The position numbers and the translations under genes are program-made. The notes below the pieces were generated by a model. That model ran no database searches, had not been told where the DNA came from, and was given only the letters and a program-made list of their open reading frames with translations. From positions 1-64,000 of the forward strand of contig NZ_JARGYD010000010.1 of the NCBI RefSeq assembly GCF_029168315.1: a stretch of 64,000 nt of DNA. The letters run 5' to 3'. Numbering within the stretch: position 1 is the stretch's first letter; each line of letters opens with the position of its first letter. Source of the stretch: Psychromarinibacter halotolerans. GTDB lineage: Bacteria; Pseudomonadota; Alphaproteobacteria; Rhodobacterales; Rhodobacteraceae. Below are positions 7,976-16,564 of this stretch, piece by piece.

Positions 7976-9796
7976 ATGAAACCGCTGCCCCGCCCGCTTC
8001 ACGACGCCAACGCCAGCGCCGGCGGAAAGGATCTCGGAGACCTTCCCGAATGGGATCTGACCGACCTTTACGCCTCGCCGGACGCGCCCGAGCTGAAACG
8101 CGATCTTGACTGGCTGGAAGAGGCCTGCGCCTCGTTCGCCGCGGATTACGAGGGCAAGCTGGCCGATCTGGATGCGAAAGGGATGCTGGACTGCGTTCTG
8201 CGCAACGAGAAGATCGACATGGTCACAGGCCGCATCATGTCCTACGCGGGTCTGCGGTATTACCAGCAGACCACCGACGCCGAGCGCGCCAAGTTCATGT
8301 CGGACTGCCAGGACCGGATCACCAACTATTCCACGCCGCTGGTATTCTTCTCGCTGGAGCTGAACCGCGTGCCGGACGAAAAGCTGGACGCGCTGTTCGC
8401 CGAGAACGCCGAGCTGGCGCGGTACAAGCCGATCTTCGACCGGCTGCGCAAGATGCGGCCGCACCAGCTGTCGGACGAGCTGGAGAAGTTCCTGCATGAC
8501 AGTTCCGTCGTGGGCGCGACCGCGTGGAACAAGCTGTTCGACGAAACCATCGCCGGTCTGGTGTTCGAGGTCGACGGCGAGGAATACGGGATCGAAGGCA
8601 CGCTGAACTTCCTGTCCGAGCCCGACCGCGCCAAGCGCGAAGCCGCCGCGCGCGAGCTGGCACATGTGTTCGGCAAGCACCTTCCGCTGTTCGCCCGCGT
8701 GCACAACACGCTGGCGAAGGAGAAGGAAATCGAGGACCGCTGGCGCCATATGCCGACGCCGCAATACGGTCGCCACCTTGCCAACGACGTGGAACCCGAG
8801 GTCGTCGAGGCGCTGCGCAACGCGGTGGTCGCGGCCTATCCGAAGCTGTCGCACCGCTATTACGAGCTGAAGCGCAAGTGGCTTGGGCTGGACACGATGC
8901 AGGTCTGGGACCGCAACGCGCCGCTGCCGATGGAAGTGCAGCGCACCGTGGGCTGGGACGAAGCGAAGGATCTGGTGATGGAGGCCTATGCCGGGTTCGA
9001 CCCGCACATGGCCGAGATCGCCGAGCCGTTCTTCGGCAAGGGCTGGATCGACGCGGGCGTGAAGCCCGGCAAGGCGCCCGGCGCCTTCGCGCATCCGACC
9101 GTCACCGACGTGCACCCCTACGTGATGCTGAACTATCTGGGCAAACCGCGTGACGTGATGACGCTGGCGCACGAACTGGGCCACGGCGTCCACCAGGTTC
9201 TGGCCGCCGGTCAGGGCGAACTGCTGTCGTCGACGCCGCTGACGCTGGCCGAGACCGCGTCGGTGTTCGGCGAGATGCTGACCTTCCGCAAGCTGCTGGA
9301 CAACGCCAAGTCGGACACCGAGAAGAAGGTGCTGCTGGCGGGCAAGGTCGAGGACATGATCAACACCGTCGTGCGGCAGATCGCGTTCTATGACTTCGAG
9401 TGCAAGCTGCACGAGGCGCGCCGTCACGGCGAACTGACGCCCGACGACATCAACGCGCTGTGGATGTCGGTGCAGGCGGAGTCGCTTGGGCCGGCGTTCG
9501 AGTACATGGACGGCTATGAGACGTTCTGGGCCTATATCCCGCACTTCGTGCACTCGCCCTTCTACGTTTATGCCTATGCCTTCGGCGACGGGTTGGTGAA
9601 CGCGCTGTACGCGGTGTACGAAGAGGGCGACGAAGGCTTCCAGCAGAAGTATTTCGACATGCTGAAAGCGGGCGGGTCTAAGCACCACAAGGAGCTTCTG
9701 GCGCCGTTCGGGCTGGATGCCTCGGACCCGAAGTTCTGGGACAAGGGGCTGTCGATGATCTCTGGCATGATCGACGAGCTCGAAGCCCTCGAATAA
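7976..9796 (+). CDS. pepF: M3-family oligoendopeptidase F (PepF)
   Basis: This 606-residue cytoplasmic zinc metallopeptidase degrades short peptides. The zinc motif HELGH is at residues 399-403, and the family glutamate lies about 25 residues later in LAETASVFGEM. Size is right for PepF/M3B. The start is the ATG at 7976, five bases after GAAGGAG; an in-frame ATG at 7958 lies upstream of that ribosome site and is rejected. It is followed 13 bp later by a GNAT gene in the same direction, probably co-transcribed. Confidence 0.94.
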   Translation: MKPLPRPLHDANASAGGKDLGDLPEWDLTDLYASPDAPELKRDLDWLEEACASFAADYEGKLADLDAKGMLDCVLRNEKIDMVTGRIMSYAGLRYYQQTTDAERAKFMSDCQDRITNYSTPLVFFSLELNRVPDEKLDALFAENAELARYKPIFDRLRKMRPHQLSDELEKFLHDSSVVGATAWNKLFDETIAGLVFEVDGEEYGIEGTLNFLSEPDRAKREAAARELAHVFGKHLPLFARVHNTLAKEKEIEDRWRHMPTPQYGRHLANDVEPEVVEALRNAVVAAYPKLSHRYYELKRKWLGLDTMQVWDRNAPLPMEVQRTVGWDEAKDLVMEAYAGFDPHMAEIAEPFFGKGWIDAGVKPGKAPGAFAHPTVTDVHPYVMLNYLGKPRDVMTLAHELGHGVHQVLAAGQGELLSSTPLTLAETASVFGEMLTFRKLLDNAKSDTEKKVLLAGKVEDMINTVVRQIAFYDFECKLHEARRHGELTPDDINALWMSVQAESLGPAFEYMDGYETFWAYIPHFVHSPFYVYAYAFGDGLVNALYAVYEEGDEGFQQKYFDMLKAGGSKHHKELLAPFGLDASDPKFWDKGLSMISGMIDELEALE

Positions 9797-9809
9797 GCGG
9801 GGCACGTTT

Positions 9810-10277
9810 TTGGCCGTCCGCATCGAACGGCTGCCCGACGCAGAGGTCGGGCGGCTGGCGCATTTCACGCTGCCGCCGGAACAATCGATGTTCGCCGACC
9901 TGCCGTCGCAGGTGGCTGGCGTGGCGGGGCGCGAGGGGCACGTCATCTTGGCTGACGGGCAGCCCGTCGGGTTCTTCGCGATCCAGCCCGACTACGGCAC
10001 CGCGTATGACTTCGCCCCGAACGACGCGCTCGGGCTGCGGATGTTCTCGATCGACCACGCTGCGCAGGGCAAGGGACACGCCACCGCGGCCTGCCGGTTG
10101 CTGGCGAGCTACCTTGCCGCCGCCTACCCCGGCCGGGCGGCGTGTTATCTGACGGTGAACGTGAAGAATCCCGGTGCGCGGCGGGTCTACGAGAAGGGCG
10201 GGTTCGTGGACACGGGCGCTTTGTATCTTGGCGGAGGATACGGCCCGCAGCACATCATGCGGCTGGCGCTGGACTGA
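9810..10277 (+). CDS. GNAT-family N-acetyltransferase
   Basis: This 155-residue GNAT protein has the acetyl-CoA loop AAQGKGHATAA (Q-G-K-G-H-A) and the C-terminal NPGARRVYEKGGF that is typical of the fold. The only workable start is a TTG at 9810, with a weak ribosome site, so it may depend on read-through from pepF 13 bp upstream. The acceptor is unknown. It is convergent with nfeD (49-bp gap). Confidence 0.85.
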   Translation: MAVRIERLPDAEVGRLAHFTLPPEQSMFADLPSQVAGVAGREGHVILADGQPVGFFAIQPDYGTAYDFAPNDALGLRMFSIDHAAQGKGHATAACRLLASYLAAAYPGRAACYLTVNVKNPGARRVYEKGGFVDTGALYLGGGYGPQHIMRLALD

Positions 10278-10326
10278 CACGACGACGGCAGGCCGGCGCG
10301 ATCACCCGCCCGGCGCAGGGGCGGTC

Positions 10327-10611
10327 TTAATCGTCGTTCACGTCGCGGTCGATAACCTTGACCTGACCCTTGCGGACCCCGACCACGCGGCGCAGCACCA
10401 CCCATGCGATCACCGACAGCACCGCGAAGATCACCAGCGTCCACGGCAGCGACCCCGTAAGGAAAGCCGCCGCAGGGCCGCCGGTGAACAGCATGGCACC
10501 GATCGCCGCTGCCCCGATGGCGAAGCCGAGGAACAGGAAGCCCGGCGCGAGCACCTCGAGGATCGCCAGCACCAGCGCGCCGGCCATCCATAGCCACCAA
10601 GCGGTCCACAT
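10327..10611 (-). CDS. NfeD-like membrane protein
   Basis: This 94-residue protein has two or three close hydrophobic segments (WWLWMAGALVLAILEVLAPG at the start, then a glycine/alanine-rich pair) and a short basic C-terminus. It is the short NfeD1b-like form lacking the serine protease domain. NfeD proteins are co-encoded with SPFH/stomatin proteins and form membrane microdomain complexes. Its ATG overlaps the qmcA stop as TGATG, so it is coupled to qmcA, as in the qmcA-ybbK pair. Confidence 0.88.
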   Translation of the reverse strand: MWTAWWLWMAGALVLAILEVLAPGFLFLGFAIGAAAIGAMLFTGGPAAAFLTGSLPWTLVIFAVLSVIAWVVLRRVVGVRKGQVKVIDRDVNDD

Positions 10612-11507
10612 CAGCCGCGCCCCTTCAGCAGATTGAACGCATCGGCGAAGGCCTCGACCGCCTGCGCCGGCAGGACGATCGTCTGCTTGCCGTCGCCTTG
10701 CCCGAGTTCGCTAAGCGCCTCGACCTGTTTCAGGGCGACCTGGTATTGCGCCGCCTCGATCCCGTGGGCGGCGATGGCCTGGGCCACGACCTGGGTGGCG
10801 TAGGCTTCCGCCTCGGCCTGGACGCGGCGGGCGTCGGCGGCCTTCTGCGCGGCATAAAGCTCGGCGTCGGCGTTCAGTTCGACAGCCCGCTTCGCCCCCT
10901 CGGCGCGGGTCACCTGCGCCCGGCGCTCGCGTTCGGCGTTCAGCTGCTGAAGCATGGCGTCGCGCGTCGCTTGGTCGAGGTTCACGTCAAGGATCTCGGC
11001 CCGCGTCACCTCGATCCCCCAGTTGTCGACTGCGTCCTCGACGCTGGCCTTGATCGTTGCGATCAGGGCGGAGCGGTTCGACTGGACCTCGTCGAGCTCC
11101 ATCTTGCCGATCTCGGCCCGGACGATCCCCGCCACTGTGGTTGCGATGGCCGCGTCCACGTCGCGGATGCGGTAGACGGTCTTTTCCGGTTCGAGGATGC
11201 GGTAGAACACGCTGGTTTCCACCTCGACCAACACGTTATCGGCGGTGATCGCATCCTGGCTGGCGGTGGGAAGCTGGCGTTCGAGGATCGACACCCTATG
11301 CGCCACCTTATCAAGGAACGGGATCACGAAATTGATCCCCGGCCCCAGAACCGAGCGCAGCCGTCCGAACCGCTCGACGACGTGCTTTTCCGACTGCGGC
11401 ACGATGCGCACGCCAAGCCAGACGCACAGAATGATGAACAGGGCCAGAAGAATGACAGGCAGGGATTCGGCCCCACCGACGGCCTCGTAAAAATCGTTTC
11501 CGTTCAT
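10611..11507 (-). CDS. qmcA: SPFH/stomatin-family protein, QmcA type
   Basis: This 298-residue protein has one N-terminal membrane helix (about 12-32), an SPFH domain (about 35-200, with PQSEKHVVERFGR and PGINFVIPF) and an Ala/Glu-rich coiled coil (about 200-260). It organises membrane microdomains and, in E. coli, is linked to protein quality control. The start is the ATG at 11507, next to an AAAGAGAT ribosome site; an ATG at 11522 precedes that site and is rejected. It forms a two-gene operon with the nfeD-like gene. Confidence 0.9.
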   Translation of the reverse strand: MNGNDFYEAVGGAESLPVILLALFIILCVWLGVRIVPQSEKHVVERFGRLRSVLGPGINFVIPFLDKVAHRVSILERQLPTASQDAITADNVLVEVETSVFYRILEPEKTVYRIRDVDAAIATTVAGIVRAEIGKMELDEVQSNRSALIATIKASVEDAVDNWGIEVTRAEILDVNLDQATRDAMLQQLNAERERRAQVTRAEGAKRAVELNADAELYAAQKAADARRVQAEAEAYATQVVAQAIAAHGIEAAQYQVALKQVEALSELGQGDGKQTIVLPAQAVEAFADAFNLLKGRG

Positions 11508-11609
11508 GATCTCTTTTTCCAATGTGTCCGAGCGTCTTATGCCGCAAGCGACAGCCGGTGGGCAACCGCCGCGTCGCGGGCCCTTACGCCGCCACCCGCG
11601 ACACGCGTG

Positions 11610-11789
11610 TCAGATGCCCTGTTCCATCCGCGCCTTGCGCACCCGGAGGCGGTGGCTGGCGATCAGCTTGCTGCCGCCCGCCGTCCCCTGCCGGTAAAGC
11701 AGGTCGAATTCGCGCAGCAGATACAGCCAGTCGGGGCATTCGTTCAGCCGTGGGACGGACAGGTCCGGCATCTCGACGACATCGGTCAT
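11610..11789 (-). CDS. Small conserved-looking protein, unknown function
   Basis: This is a 59-residue reading frame with good high-GC codon use, starting at ATG 11789 (a TTG at 11804 is an alternative). It is hydrophilic and helical, with an aromatic-rich middle (PDWLYLLREFDLLYRQG) and a basic C-terminus (SHRLRVRKARMEQGI). It has no membrane segment, signal or cysteine. I do not recognise a family. It stands alone between the qmcA operon and the next leftward gene. Confidence 0.55.
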   Translation of the reverse strand: MTDVVEMPDLSVPRLNECPDWLYLLREFDLLYRQGTAGGSKLIASHRLRVRKARMEQGI

Positions 11790-11872
11790 GGGCGGTGCTT
11801 TCAATGCAGTGCACAGGGAATGATTTCACCCAAGCGCCCGTTCGCGCAATCTGGAAAATCGCTCTGCAGCTG

Positions 11873-12424
11873 CTATTCGGCGGAAAGCTCGGTCTCGATC
11901 ACGCCGGTCACCTTCCGGCAGGTGTCCGGATCCGTTGCGGCCGAAATGATCGGGCGCAGGCACAGCTGGGCGTCGAACACCGCTTCGAGCCGTCCGAAGT
12001 TGCCCCATATCTCCAGCGACACGATGTCCAGCACGGGCGCACGCGCCGCCCCGCGCGACGTCCAGAACGGGCCGCCCATGCCGTCGGGCATGAACAGCAC
12101 GTCGACGGACAGCGGCGTGGCGCCGGGGGCGTAGGTCCCGGTGTAACGGGCTTCGAGGCTAAGCAGACCGGCGGTGCCGAACCGTGCCTCGGGGTGGCCC
12201 TGAACATACAGCTCGGTCAGGCGCACGCCTTGAACGACACTGGCCGTCGCCACCGTGCGCCCGCCCTGCTGCATGGTGATCGTGTGCCACGCTGTCGGCT
12301 CGCCATCGAGAAAGCCGGTGATCCGGCCCAGTTCCTCTGCCGTGGTGGCGGTGGAGGATGCGAATGCCGCCACCACAAGCCAGCAGCAGGTCAGCCGGGT
12401 CCGAAGGTAGGGTCTGGGTCGCAT
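11873..12424 (-). CDS. Secreted protein of unknown function
   Basis: This is a 183-residue protein with a signal peptide: Arg-rich start, hydrophobic stretch TCCWLVVAAFA, likely cleavage after STATTA near residue 30. The mature part is mostly beta-like, with two cysteines near the C-terminus (LCLRP, DTCRK) that could form one disulfide in the periplasm. I do not recognise a domain. It is transcribed leftward, 70 bp after the small zinc-finger gene. Confidence 0.75.
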   Translation of the reverse strand: MRPRPYLRTRLTCCWLVVAAFASSTATTAEELGRITGFLDGEPTAWHTITMQQGGRTVATASVVQGVRLTELYVQGHPEARFGTAGLLSLEARYTGTYAPGATPLSVDVLFMPDGMGGPFWTSRGAARAPVLDIVSLEIWGNFGRLEAVFDAQLCLRPIISAATDPDTCRKVTGVIETELSAE

Positions 12425-12494
12425 TCCTCCTGTCCCTTCGGCCTTTCCTCGGTTCGTCCAGTGCGCCAGTCAGCCGCCGCGCGACCGGCCCGTT

Positions 12495-12764
12495 TCACTT
12501 CAGCTGGCTGTCCTTCGATCCGCGCCGGTTGATCCCCGGCCGAGAGTGAAACGCGCCGTCCCGCTCTTGCTGGCAGTCGATGCACAGTTTTACACCCGGC
12601 AATGCCAGACGGCGCTTTTCGGGGATGTCCTCGCCGCATTCGGCGCATTCGGTCAAAGACTCTCCGACCGGCGCACGGCGCGCGCGCATCCGTTCAAGCT
12701 CTTCCGAGATCGACGCCTCGATCTGTTCGTTCACCGCGCCGTCGCGCGACCATCCGCCAGCCAT
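12495..12764 (-). CDS. DksA/TraR-family C4 zinc-finger protein
   Basis: This 89-residue protein has a helical N-terminal segment (EASISEELERMRARR) and a four-cysteine zinc finger, Cys40-x2-Cys43 and Cys61-x2-Cys64, matching the DksA/TraR finger. It is a short TraR/YbiI-like form without the long coiled coil of DksA. Full-length relatives bind the RNA polymerase secondary channel; whether this short form does is unknown. It is divergent from the glutathione peroxidase gene. Confidence 0.85.
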   Translation of the reverse strand: MAGGWSRDGAVNEQIEASISEELERMRARRAPVGESLTECAECGEDIPEKRRLALPGVKLCIDCQQERDGAFHSRPGINRRGSKDSQLK

Positions 12765-12786
12765 GTTTCACGACCTTCAACTAAAT

Positions 12787-12817
12787 TTGAACTCTACCGC
12801 GATGCGCTACGTACATA
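12787..12817 (+). promoter_or_regulatory. Candidate sigma-70-type promoter of the peroxidase gene
   Basis: TTGAAC (12787-12792) and TACATA (12812-12817) are separated by 19 bp in the AT-rich divergent gap. The spacing is longer than ideal, so this is only a candidate. An AGGAGG ribosome site follows at 12831, before the ATG at 12844. Confidence 0.3.
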
Positions 12818-12843
12818 AAAGCGATGACACAGGAGGGTCCCCC

Positions 12844-13380
12844 ATGCGCCACGTCCTTGCAGCCGTTCTCGTTTCGAGCACCGCCGCCCTAACCGCCGCG
12901 CCCGTTTCGGCCGGTGGCAGCTTTTCGTTCGACAGTATCGACGGCGGAACCTACGACAGCGCCGATTGGGCCGGACACCCGGTTCTGGTCGTCAATACCG
13001 CGTCCCTGTGTGGCTTCACCCCGCAATACGAAGGGCTGCAGGACCTGCACGAACGTTACGAAGCGGCAGGCGTGATCATACTTGCGGTGCCGTCCGACGA
13101 TTTCAAGCAAGAGCTTGCGACCGATGACGAGGTTCGGGATTTCTGCGCGATGACGTTCGACCTGACCCTGCCGATGACCACCATCACGTCGGTGCGCGGC
13201 GACGAGGCGCACCCGTTCTATCGCTGGCTGGCAGAGACGCACGGCTTTGCCCCGTCGTGGAACTTCAACAAGGTGCTGATCGCCCCGGACGGCGAGGTGG
13301 CCGCGACCTATGGCTCGATGACCGGACCGCTGTCGAACAGGATCACCGGCGCCATCGACGCGATGCTGGAAGCCGACTGA
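12844..13380 (+). CDS. Secreted glutathione peroxidase-family protein
   Basis: This 178-residue protein has a signal peptide (cleavage after VSAGG, about residue 24), which is unusual since most bacterial members are cytoplasmic. The peroxidatic residue is Cys56 in NTASLCGFT (cysteine, not selenocysteine), and the WNFNK motif lies near residue 140. The second conserved block reads VPSDDF instead of the usual PCNQF, so it lacks that cysteine and glutamine. It probably reduces peroxides in the periplasm, likely with thioredoxin-like donors. The start follows AGGAGG; a far longer upstream open frame is not coding. Confidence 0.87.
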   Translation: MRHVLAAVLVSSTAALTAAPVSAGGSFSFDSIDGGTYDSADWAGHPVLVVNTASLCGFTPQYEGLQDLHERYEAAGVIILAVPSDDFKQELATDDEVRDFCAMTFDLTLPMTTITSVRGDEAHPFYRWLAETHGFAPSWNFNKVLIAPDGEVAATYGSMTGPLSNRITGAIDAMLEAD

Positions 13381-13408
13381 CGACCACCCAGCCAGCCTGC
13401 GAAAGGCT

Positions 13409-13434
13409 GCGCGTCGCCGGGCGGCGCGCATTTT
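13409..13434 (+). terminator. Intrinsic terminator after the peroxidase gene
   Basis: GCGCGTCGC (13409-13417) pairs with GCGGCGCGC (13421-13429) across a 3-base loop with one G-T pair, followed by ATTTT. It begins 29 bp after the stop codon. Confidence 0.65.
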
Positions 13435-13489
13435 AAGGTCCGCGACCAGGGCGGACGCGCGCCCGAAAGGCGCCGTGCCGCCTGCGGCG

Positions 13490-13639
13490 TCAGTCCTCGT
13501 CGCGAAAGTCCTTCGCCGCAGCTCCGATCGCCGCACCGGTCCCCGCGCCCAGCGCGATACCAGTTCCGACACTTCCCATCGCGACACCGATCCCGGTGCC
13601 GATTGCTATTCCTATGGCGATCCAGACGCCCATGTTCAT
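13490..13639 (-). CDS. Small glycine-zipper membrane protein
   Basis: This 49-residue frame starts at ATG 13639 behind a GGAGA ribosome site at good spacing. Nearly the whole protein is a Gly/Ala/Ile/Val stretch with small residues every third or fourth position (IAIGIAIGTGIGVAMG...GTGAAIGAA), ending in the charged tail KDFRDED. This is a glycine-zipper pattern suited to membrane insertion or oligomerisation. It is transcribed away from lepA, whose ATG lies 97 bp on the other side. No function is known to me. Confidence 0.6.
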   Translation of the reverse strand: MNMGVWIAIGIAIGTGIGVAMGSVGTGIALGAGTGAAIGAAAKDFRDED

Positions 13640-13736
13640 GACAGTTCTCCCGTTCATGAACCTAGCCCGGACATCCAATGACGCAAGGCCATCGCGCCCC
13701 ATTGACGGCGACGTCGTTCCCCCGCATATCACCGCA

Positions 13737-15536
13737 ATGACCGACCTCGCACATATCCGCAATTTCTCCATCGTCGCCCACATCGACCACGGGAAATCCA
13801 CGCTTGCAGACCGGCTGATCCAGCTGACCGGTACCGTGTCCGAGCGTGACATGAAGGACCAGCTGCTTGACGCGATGGACATCGAGCGCGAGCGCGGCAT
13901 CACCATCAAGGCCAACACCGTGCGGATCGAGTATCCGGCGAAGGACGGCCAGACCTATATCCTGAACCTGATCGACACCCCCGGGCACGTCGACTTCGCC
14001 TATGAAGTCAGCCGTTCGATGCGCGCGGTCGAAGGGTCGCTGCTGGTGGTCGACGCGACGCAGGGCGTCGAGGCGCAGACGCTGGCGAACGTCTATCAGG
14101 CGATCGACGCCGACCACGAGATCGTGCCGGTGCTGAACAAGATCGACCTGCCCGCGTCGGAACCCGACCGCGTCAAGGAACAGATCGAAGACGTGATCGG
14201 CATCGACGCCTCCGAGGCGGTCGAGATCAGCGCCAAGACCGGCGTCGGCATTCCCGACGTGCTGGAAGCCATCGTCAACCGCCTGCCCGCCCCGACCGGC
14301 GACCGCGATGCGCCGCTGAAGGCGATGCTGGTGGATTCGTGGTACGACCCCTACCTTGGCGTCGTCGTGCTGATCCGCGTCATGGACGGCGTGATCCGCA
14401 AGGGCGACCGCATCAAGATGATGCAGACCGGCGCCGTCTATGGTGTCGACAAGCTGGCGGTGCTGAAGCCCGCGATGGTCGACATCAAGGAACTGGGCCC
14501 GGGCGAGATCGGCATCTGGACCGGCTCGATCAAGCAGGTGCGCGATACGAAGGTCGGCGACACCATCACGCTGGAAAAGAAGGGCACCGACAAGCCGCTT
14601 CCGGGCTTCAAGCCGTCCGTGCCGGTGGTGTTCTGCGGCCTGTTCCCGGTGGACGCCGCCGATTTCGAGGACCTGCGCGTCGCAATCGAAAAGCTGGCCC
14701 TGAATGACGCCAGTTTCTCGTACGAGATGGAAACCTCGGCCGCGCTTGGGTTCGGCTTCCGCTGCGGGTTCCTTGGCCTTTTGCACCTAGAGGTGGTCCG
14801 CGACCGGCTGGAACGCGAGTACGACATCGACCTGATCACCACGGCGCCGTCGGTGATCTACCACATCCACATGAAGGACGGAGAGCAGATCGATCTGCAC
14901 AACCCCGCCGACATGCCGGATGTCACCAAGATCGGCCACATCGAGGAACCGCGCATCAAGGCGACGATCCTTGTGCCGGACGAATACCTTGGCGATGTCT
15001 TGAAGCTATGCCAGGACCGCCGTGGCATTCAGGAAGACCTGACCTACGCCGGCACCCGCGCGATGGTGGTCTACGATCTGCCGCTGAACGAGGTGGTGTT
15101 CGACTTCTACGACCGTTTGAAGTCGGTGACGAAGGGCTACGCGTCCTTCGACTACCAGATGACGGGCTACCGGCAGGACAACCTTGTGAAGATGTCGATC
15201 CTCGTGAACGACGAACCGGTGGACGCGCTGTCGATCATGGTTCACCGCGACCGCGCCGAGATGCGTGGCCGGGCGATGGTCGAGAAGCTGAAGGAACTGA
15301 TCCCCCGCCACATGTTCAAGATCCCGATCCAGGCGGCGATCGGCGGCAAGGTCATCGCTCGCGAAACGCTGGCGGCCCTGCGCAAGGACGTGACGGCCAA
15401 GTGCTATGGCGGCGACGCCACCCGGAAGAAGAAGCTTCTGGAAAAGCAGAAGGCCGGCAAGAAGAAGATGCGCCAGTTCGGGAAAGTCGACATCCCGCAG
15501 GAAGCCTTCATCAACGCCCTGAAGATGGATGGGTAG
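13737..15536 (+). CDS. lepA: Elongation factor 4 (LepA), ribosome back-translocase GTPase
   Basis: This 599-residue translational GTPase has the P-loop AHIDHGKST (about 14-22), G3 DTPGH and G4 NKID, then domain II, an EF-G-like domain III, and the LepA-specific C-terminal domain with the Lys-rich block near the end. It acts on ribosomes under stress and in initiation quality control. The open frame extends 47 codons upstream, but the ATG at 13737 begins the canonical MTDLAHIRNFSIVAHIDHG. Its TAG stop lies inside the first REP palindrome of the array that follows. Confidence 0.96.
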   Translation: MTDLAHIRNFSIVAHIDHGKSTLADRLIQLTGTVSERDMKDQLLDAMDIERERGITIKANTVRIEYPAKDGQTYILNLIDTPGHVDFAYEVSRSMRAVEGSLLVVDATQGVEAQTLANVYQAIDADHEIVPVLNKIDLPASEPDRVKEQIEDVIGIDASEAVEISAKTGVGIPDVLEAIVNRLPAPTGDRDAPLKAMLVDSWYDPYLGVVVLIRVMDGVIRKGDRIKMMQTGAVYGVDKLAVLKPAMVDIKELGPGEIGIWTGSIKQVRDTKVGDTITLEKKGTDKPLPGFKPSVPVVFCGLFPVDAADFEDLRVAIEKLALNDASFSYEMETSAALGFGFRCGFLGLLHLEVVRDRLEREYDIDLITTAPSVIYHIHMKDGEQIDLHNPADMPDVTKIGHIEEPRIKATILVPDEYLGDVLKLCQDRRGIQEDLTYAGTRAMVVYDLPLNEVVFDFYDRLKSVTKGYASFDYQMTGYRQDNLVKMSILVNDEPVDALSIMVHRDRAEMRGRAMVEKLKELIPRHMFKIPIQAAIGGKVIARETLAALRKDVTAKCYGGDATRKKKLLEKQKAGKKKMRQFGKVDIPQEAFINALKMDG

Positions 15537-15976
15537 GGTGCGCGTTCACGCGCACCTAATGTGAAGGCGCACCATACGGTCGCGTTGGGCACGCACGTCG
15601 GGCGGCGACCCGGATGCACCGCAACGTCCGGCAAATACCACGCCAACCAAACGGGCCAATGTATGGTGCGCGTTCATGCGCATCTTTCGCGAAACCCCCG
15701 GTGCGCATGAATGCGCACCATACGGTTGCGTTGGGCACGCACCTCGGGCGGCGACGCGGATGCACCGCAACGTCCGTCAAACATCCCGCCAACCAATCAA
15801 GCCATCGTAGGGTGCGCGTTCACGCGCACCTTTAGCGAAAACCTCGGTGCGCATGAATGCGCACCATACGGTTGCGTTGGGCACGCAACTCGGGCGGCGA
15901 CGCGGATGCACCGCAACGTCCGTCAAATACCCCACTAACCAATCGAGCGGCCGTAGGGTGCGCATTCATGCGCACC
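15533..15976. repeat. REP array: about three 146-bp tandem units with palindromes
   Basis: No gene lies between lepA and the RAYT remnant. Six REP palindromes are present, each a GTAG or GTAT tetranucleotide followed by GGTGCGC, a 6-base centre and GCGCACC: 15533-15556, 15661-15684, 15807-15830 and 15953-15976 forward, and 15700-15723 and 15846-15869 inverted. They sit in a larger tandem repeat of period 146 bp (spacer containing TTGCGTTGGGCACGCA and GGATGCACCGCAACGTCC) present about three times, the leftmost copy being more diverged. A 5' GTAG next to a stem-loop is the signature of RAYT-mobilised REPs. Confidence 0.9.
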
Positions 15977-15991
15977 TTATGCGCACCTCAC

Positions 15992-16521
15992 TCATCCGCA
16001 CCCTATGTGACGCACCACCCCATCCAAACCCGACGCATACTCTGCATCCACCCGGCCCTCCCGTAGATCACGGTGGATCGACGAGTGCGGCCAGTCCGTC
16101 GGCCGCGCGACCAGTCCGTGTTTCACCGGGTTGATCCAGCAATACCGCACGTGCGCCGCGAAGTCCGCGTCGTCACGGATGTGGTGTTCCCAGAACCGGC
16201 GCTGCCACACACCGCGCTCCCGCCGCGCCCGGTGGCTGGCCGGCGGTGGCCCGGCGGGACCGCGCGCGAAAACCGCGCCTTGATCACGCTCCACCGTGTC
16301 GCATAGTCCGCATCCCCGTCCGGCAGGGTCCAGACGCAGTGCATGTGATCCGGCAGCACGACCCAGGCATCGATCGTGAATGGCCGCTCGGACCGCGTCG
16401 TCCGCACCGCGCGGCGCAGCGCCTCGATCTCCCTCACCAGCACCGGAGCGCAGCGGTCCGCGAGATTGACCGTGAAGAAAACCGTGGCGCCCGGAATGCG
16501 CGGGCGGTGATAGTTGGGCAT
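15992..16521 (-). pseudogene. REP-associated tyrosine transposase (RAYT), frameshifted
   Basis: The gene starts at 16521 with the family opening (MPNYHRPRIPGATVFFTVN) and contains the HUH metal motif in LPDHMHCVWTLP. At about 16240 the frame is lost: one base appears to be missing in a G/C run (the expected GGGCC reads GGCC). The remaining conserved region continues in the next frame, with ERGVWQRRFWEHHIRDD and RYCWINPVKHGLV, to a stop at 15992. Total length, about 176 codons, is full-size for RAYTs. RAYTs are single-copy Y1-type enzymes thought to spread the flanking REPs. Either this copy is dead, a slippage produces full protein, or the base is a sequencing error. Confidence 0.88.
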
Positions 16522-16564
16522 GCTCCGCAGTCTGCGGCGGCATGGTTAAGGGGTCGTGAATGGC

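Noticed and set aside
7739..9946. 735-codon open frame on the minus strand across pepF
   Set aside because: It is the antisense shadow of pepF; its composition (His/Val/Gln/Arg-rich, no domains) is typical of frames opposite high-GC genes.
12580..12843. Upstream extension of the glutathione peroxidase frame
   Set aside because: It overlaps the zinc-finger gene antisense and lies before a strong AGGAGG and signal peptide start at 12844.
15533..15976. Possible CRISPR array
   Set aside because: The repeats are palindromes of GTAG-REP type inside a 146-bp tandem unit whose spacers are themselves repeated; there are no unique spacers and no cas genes.
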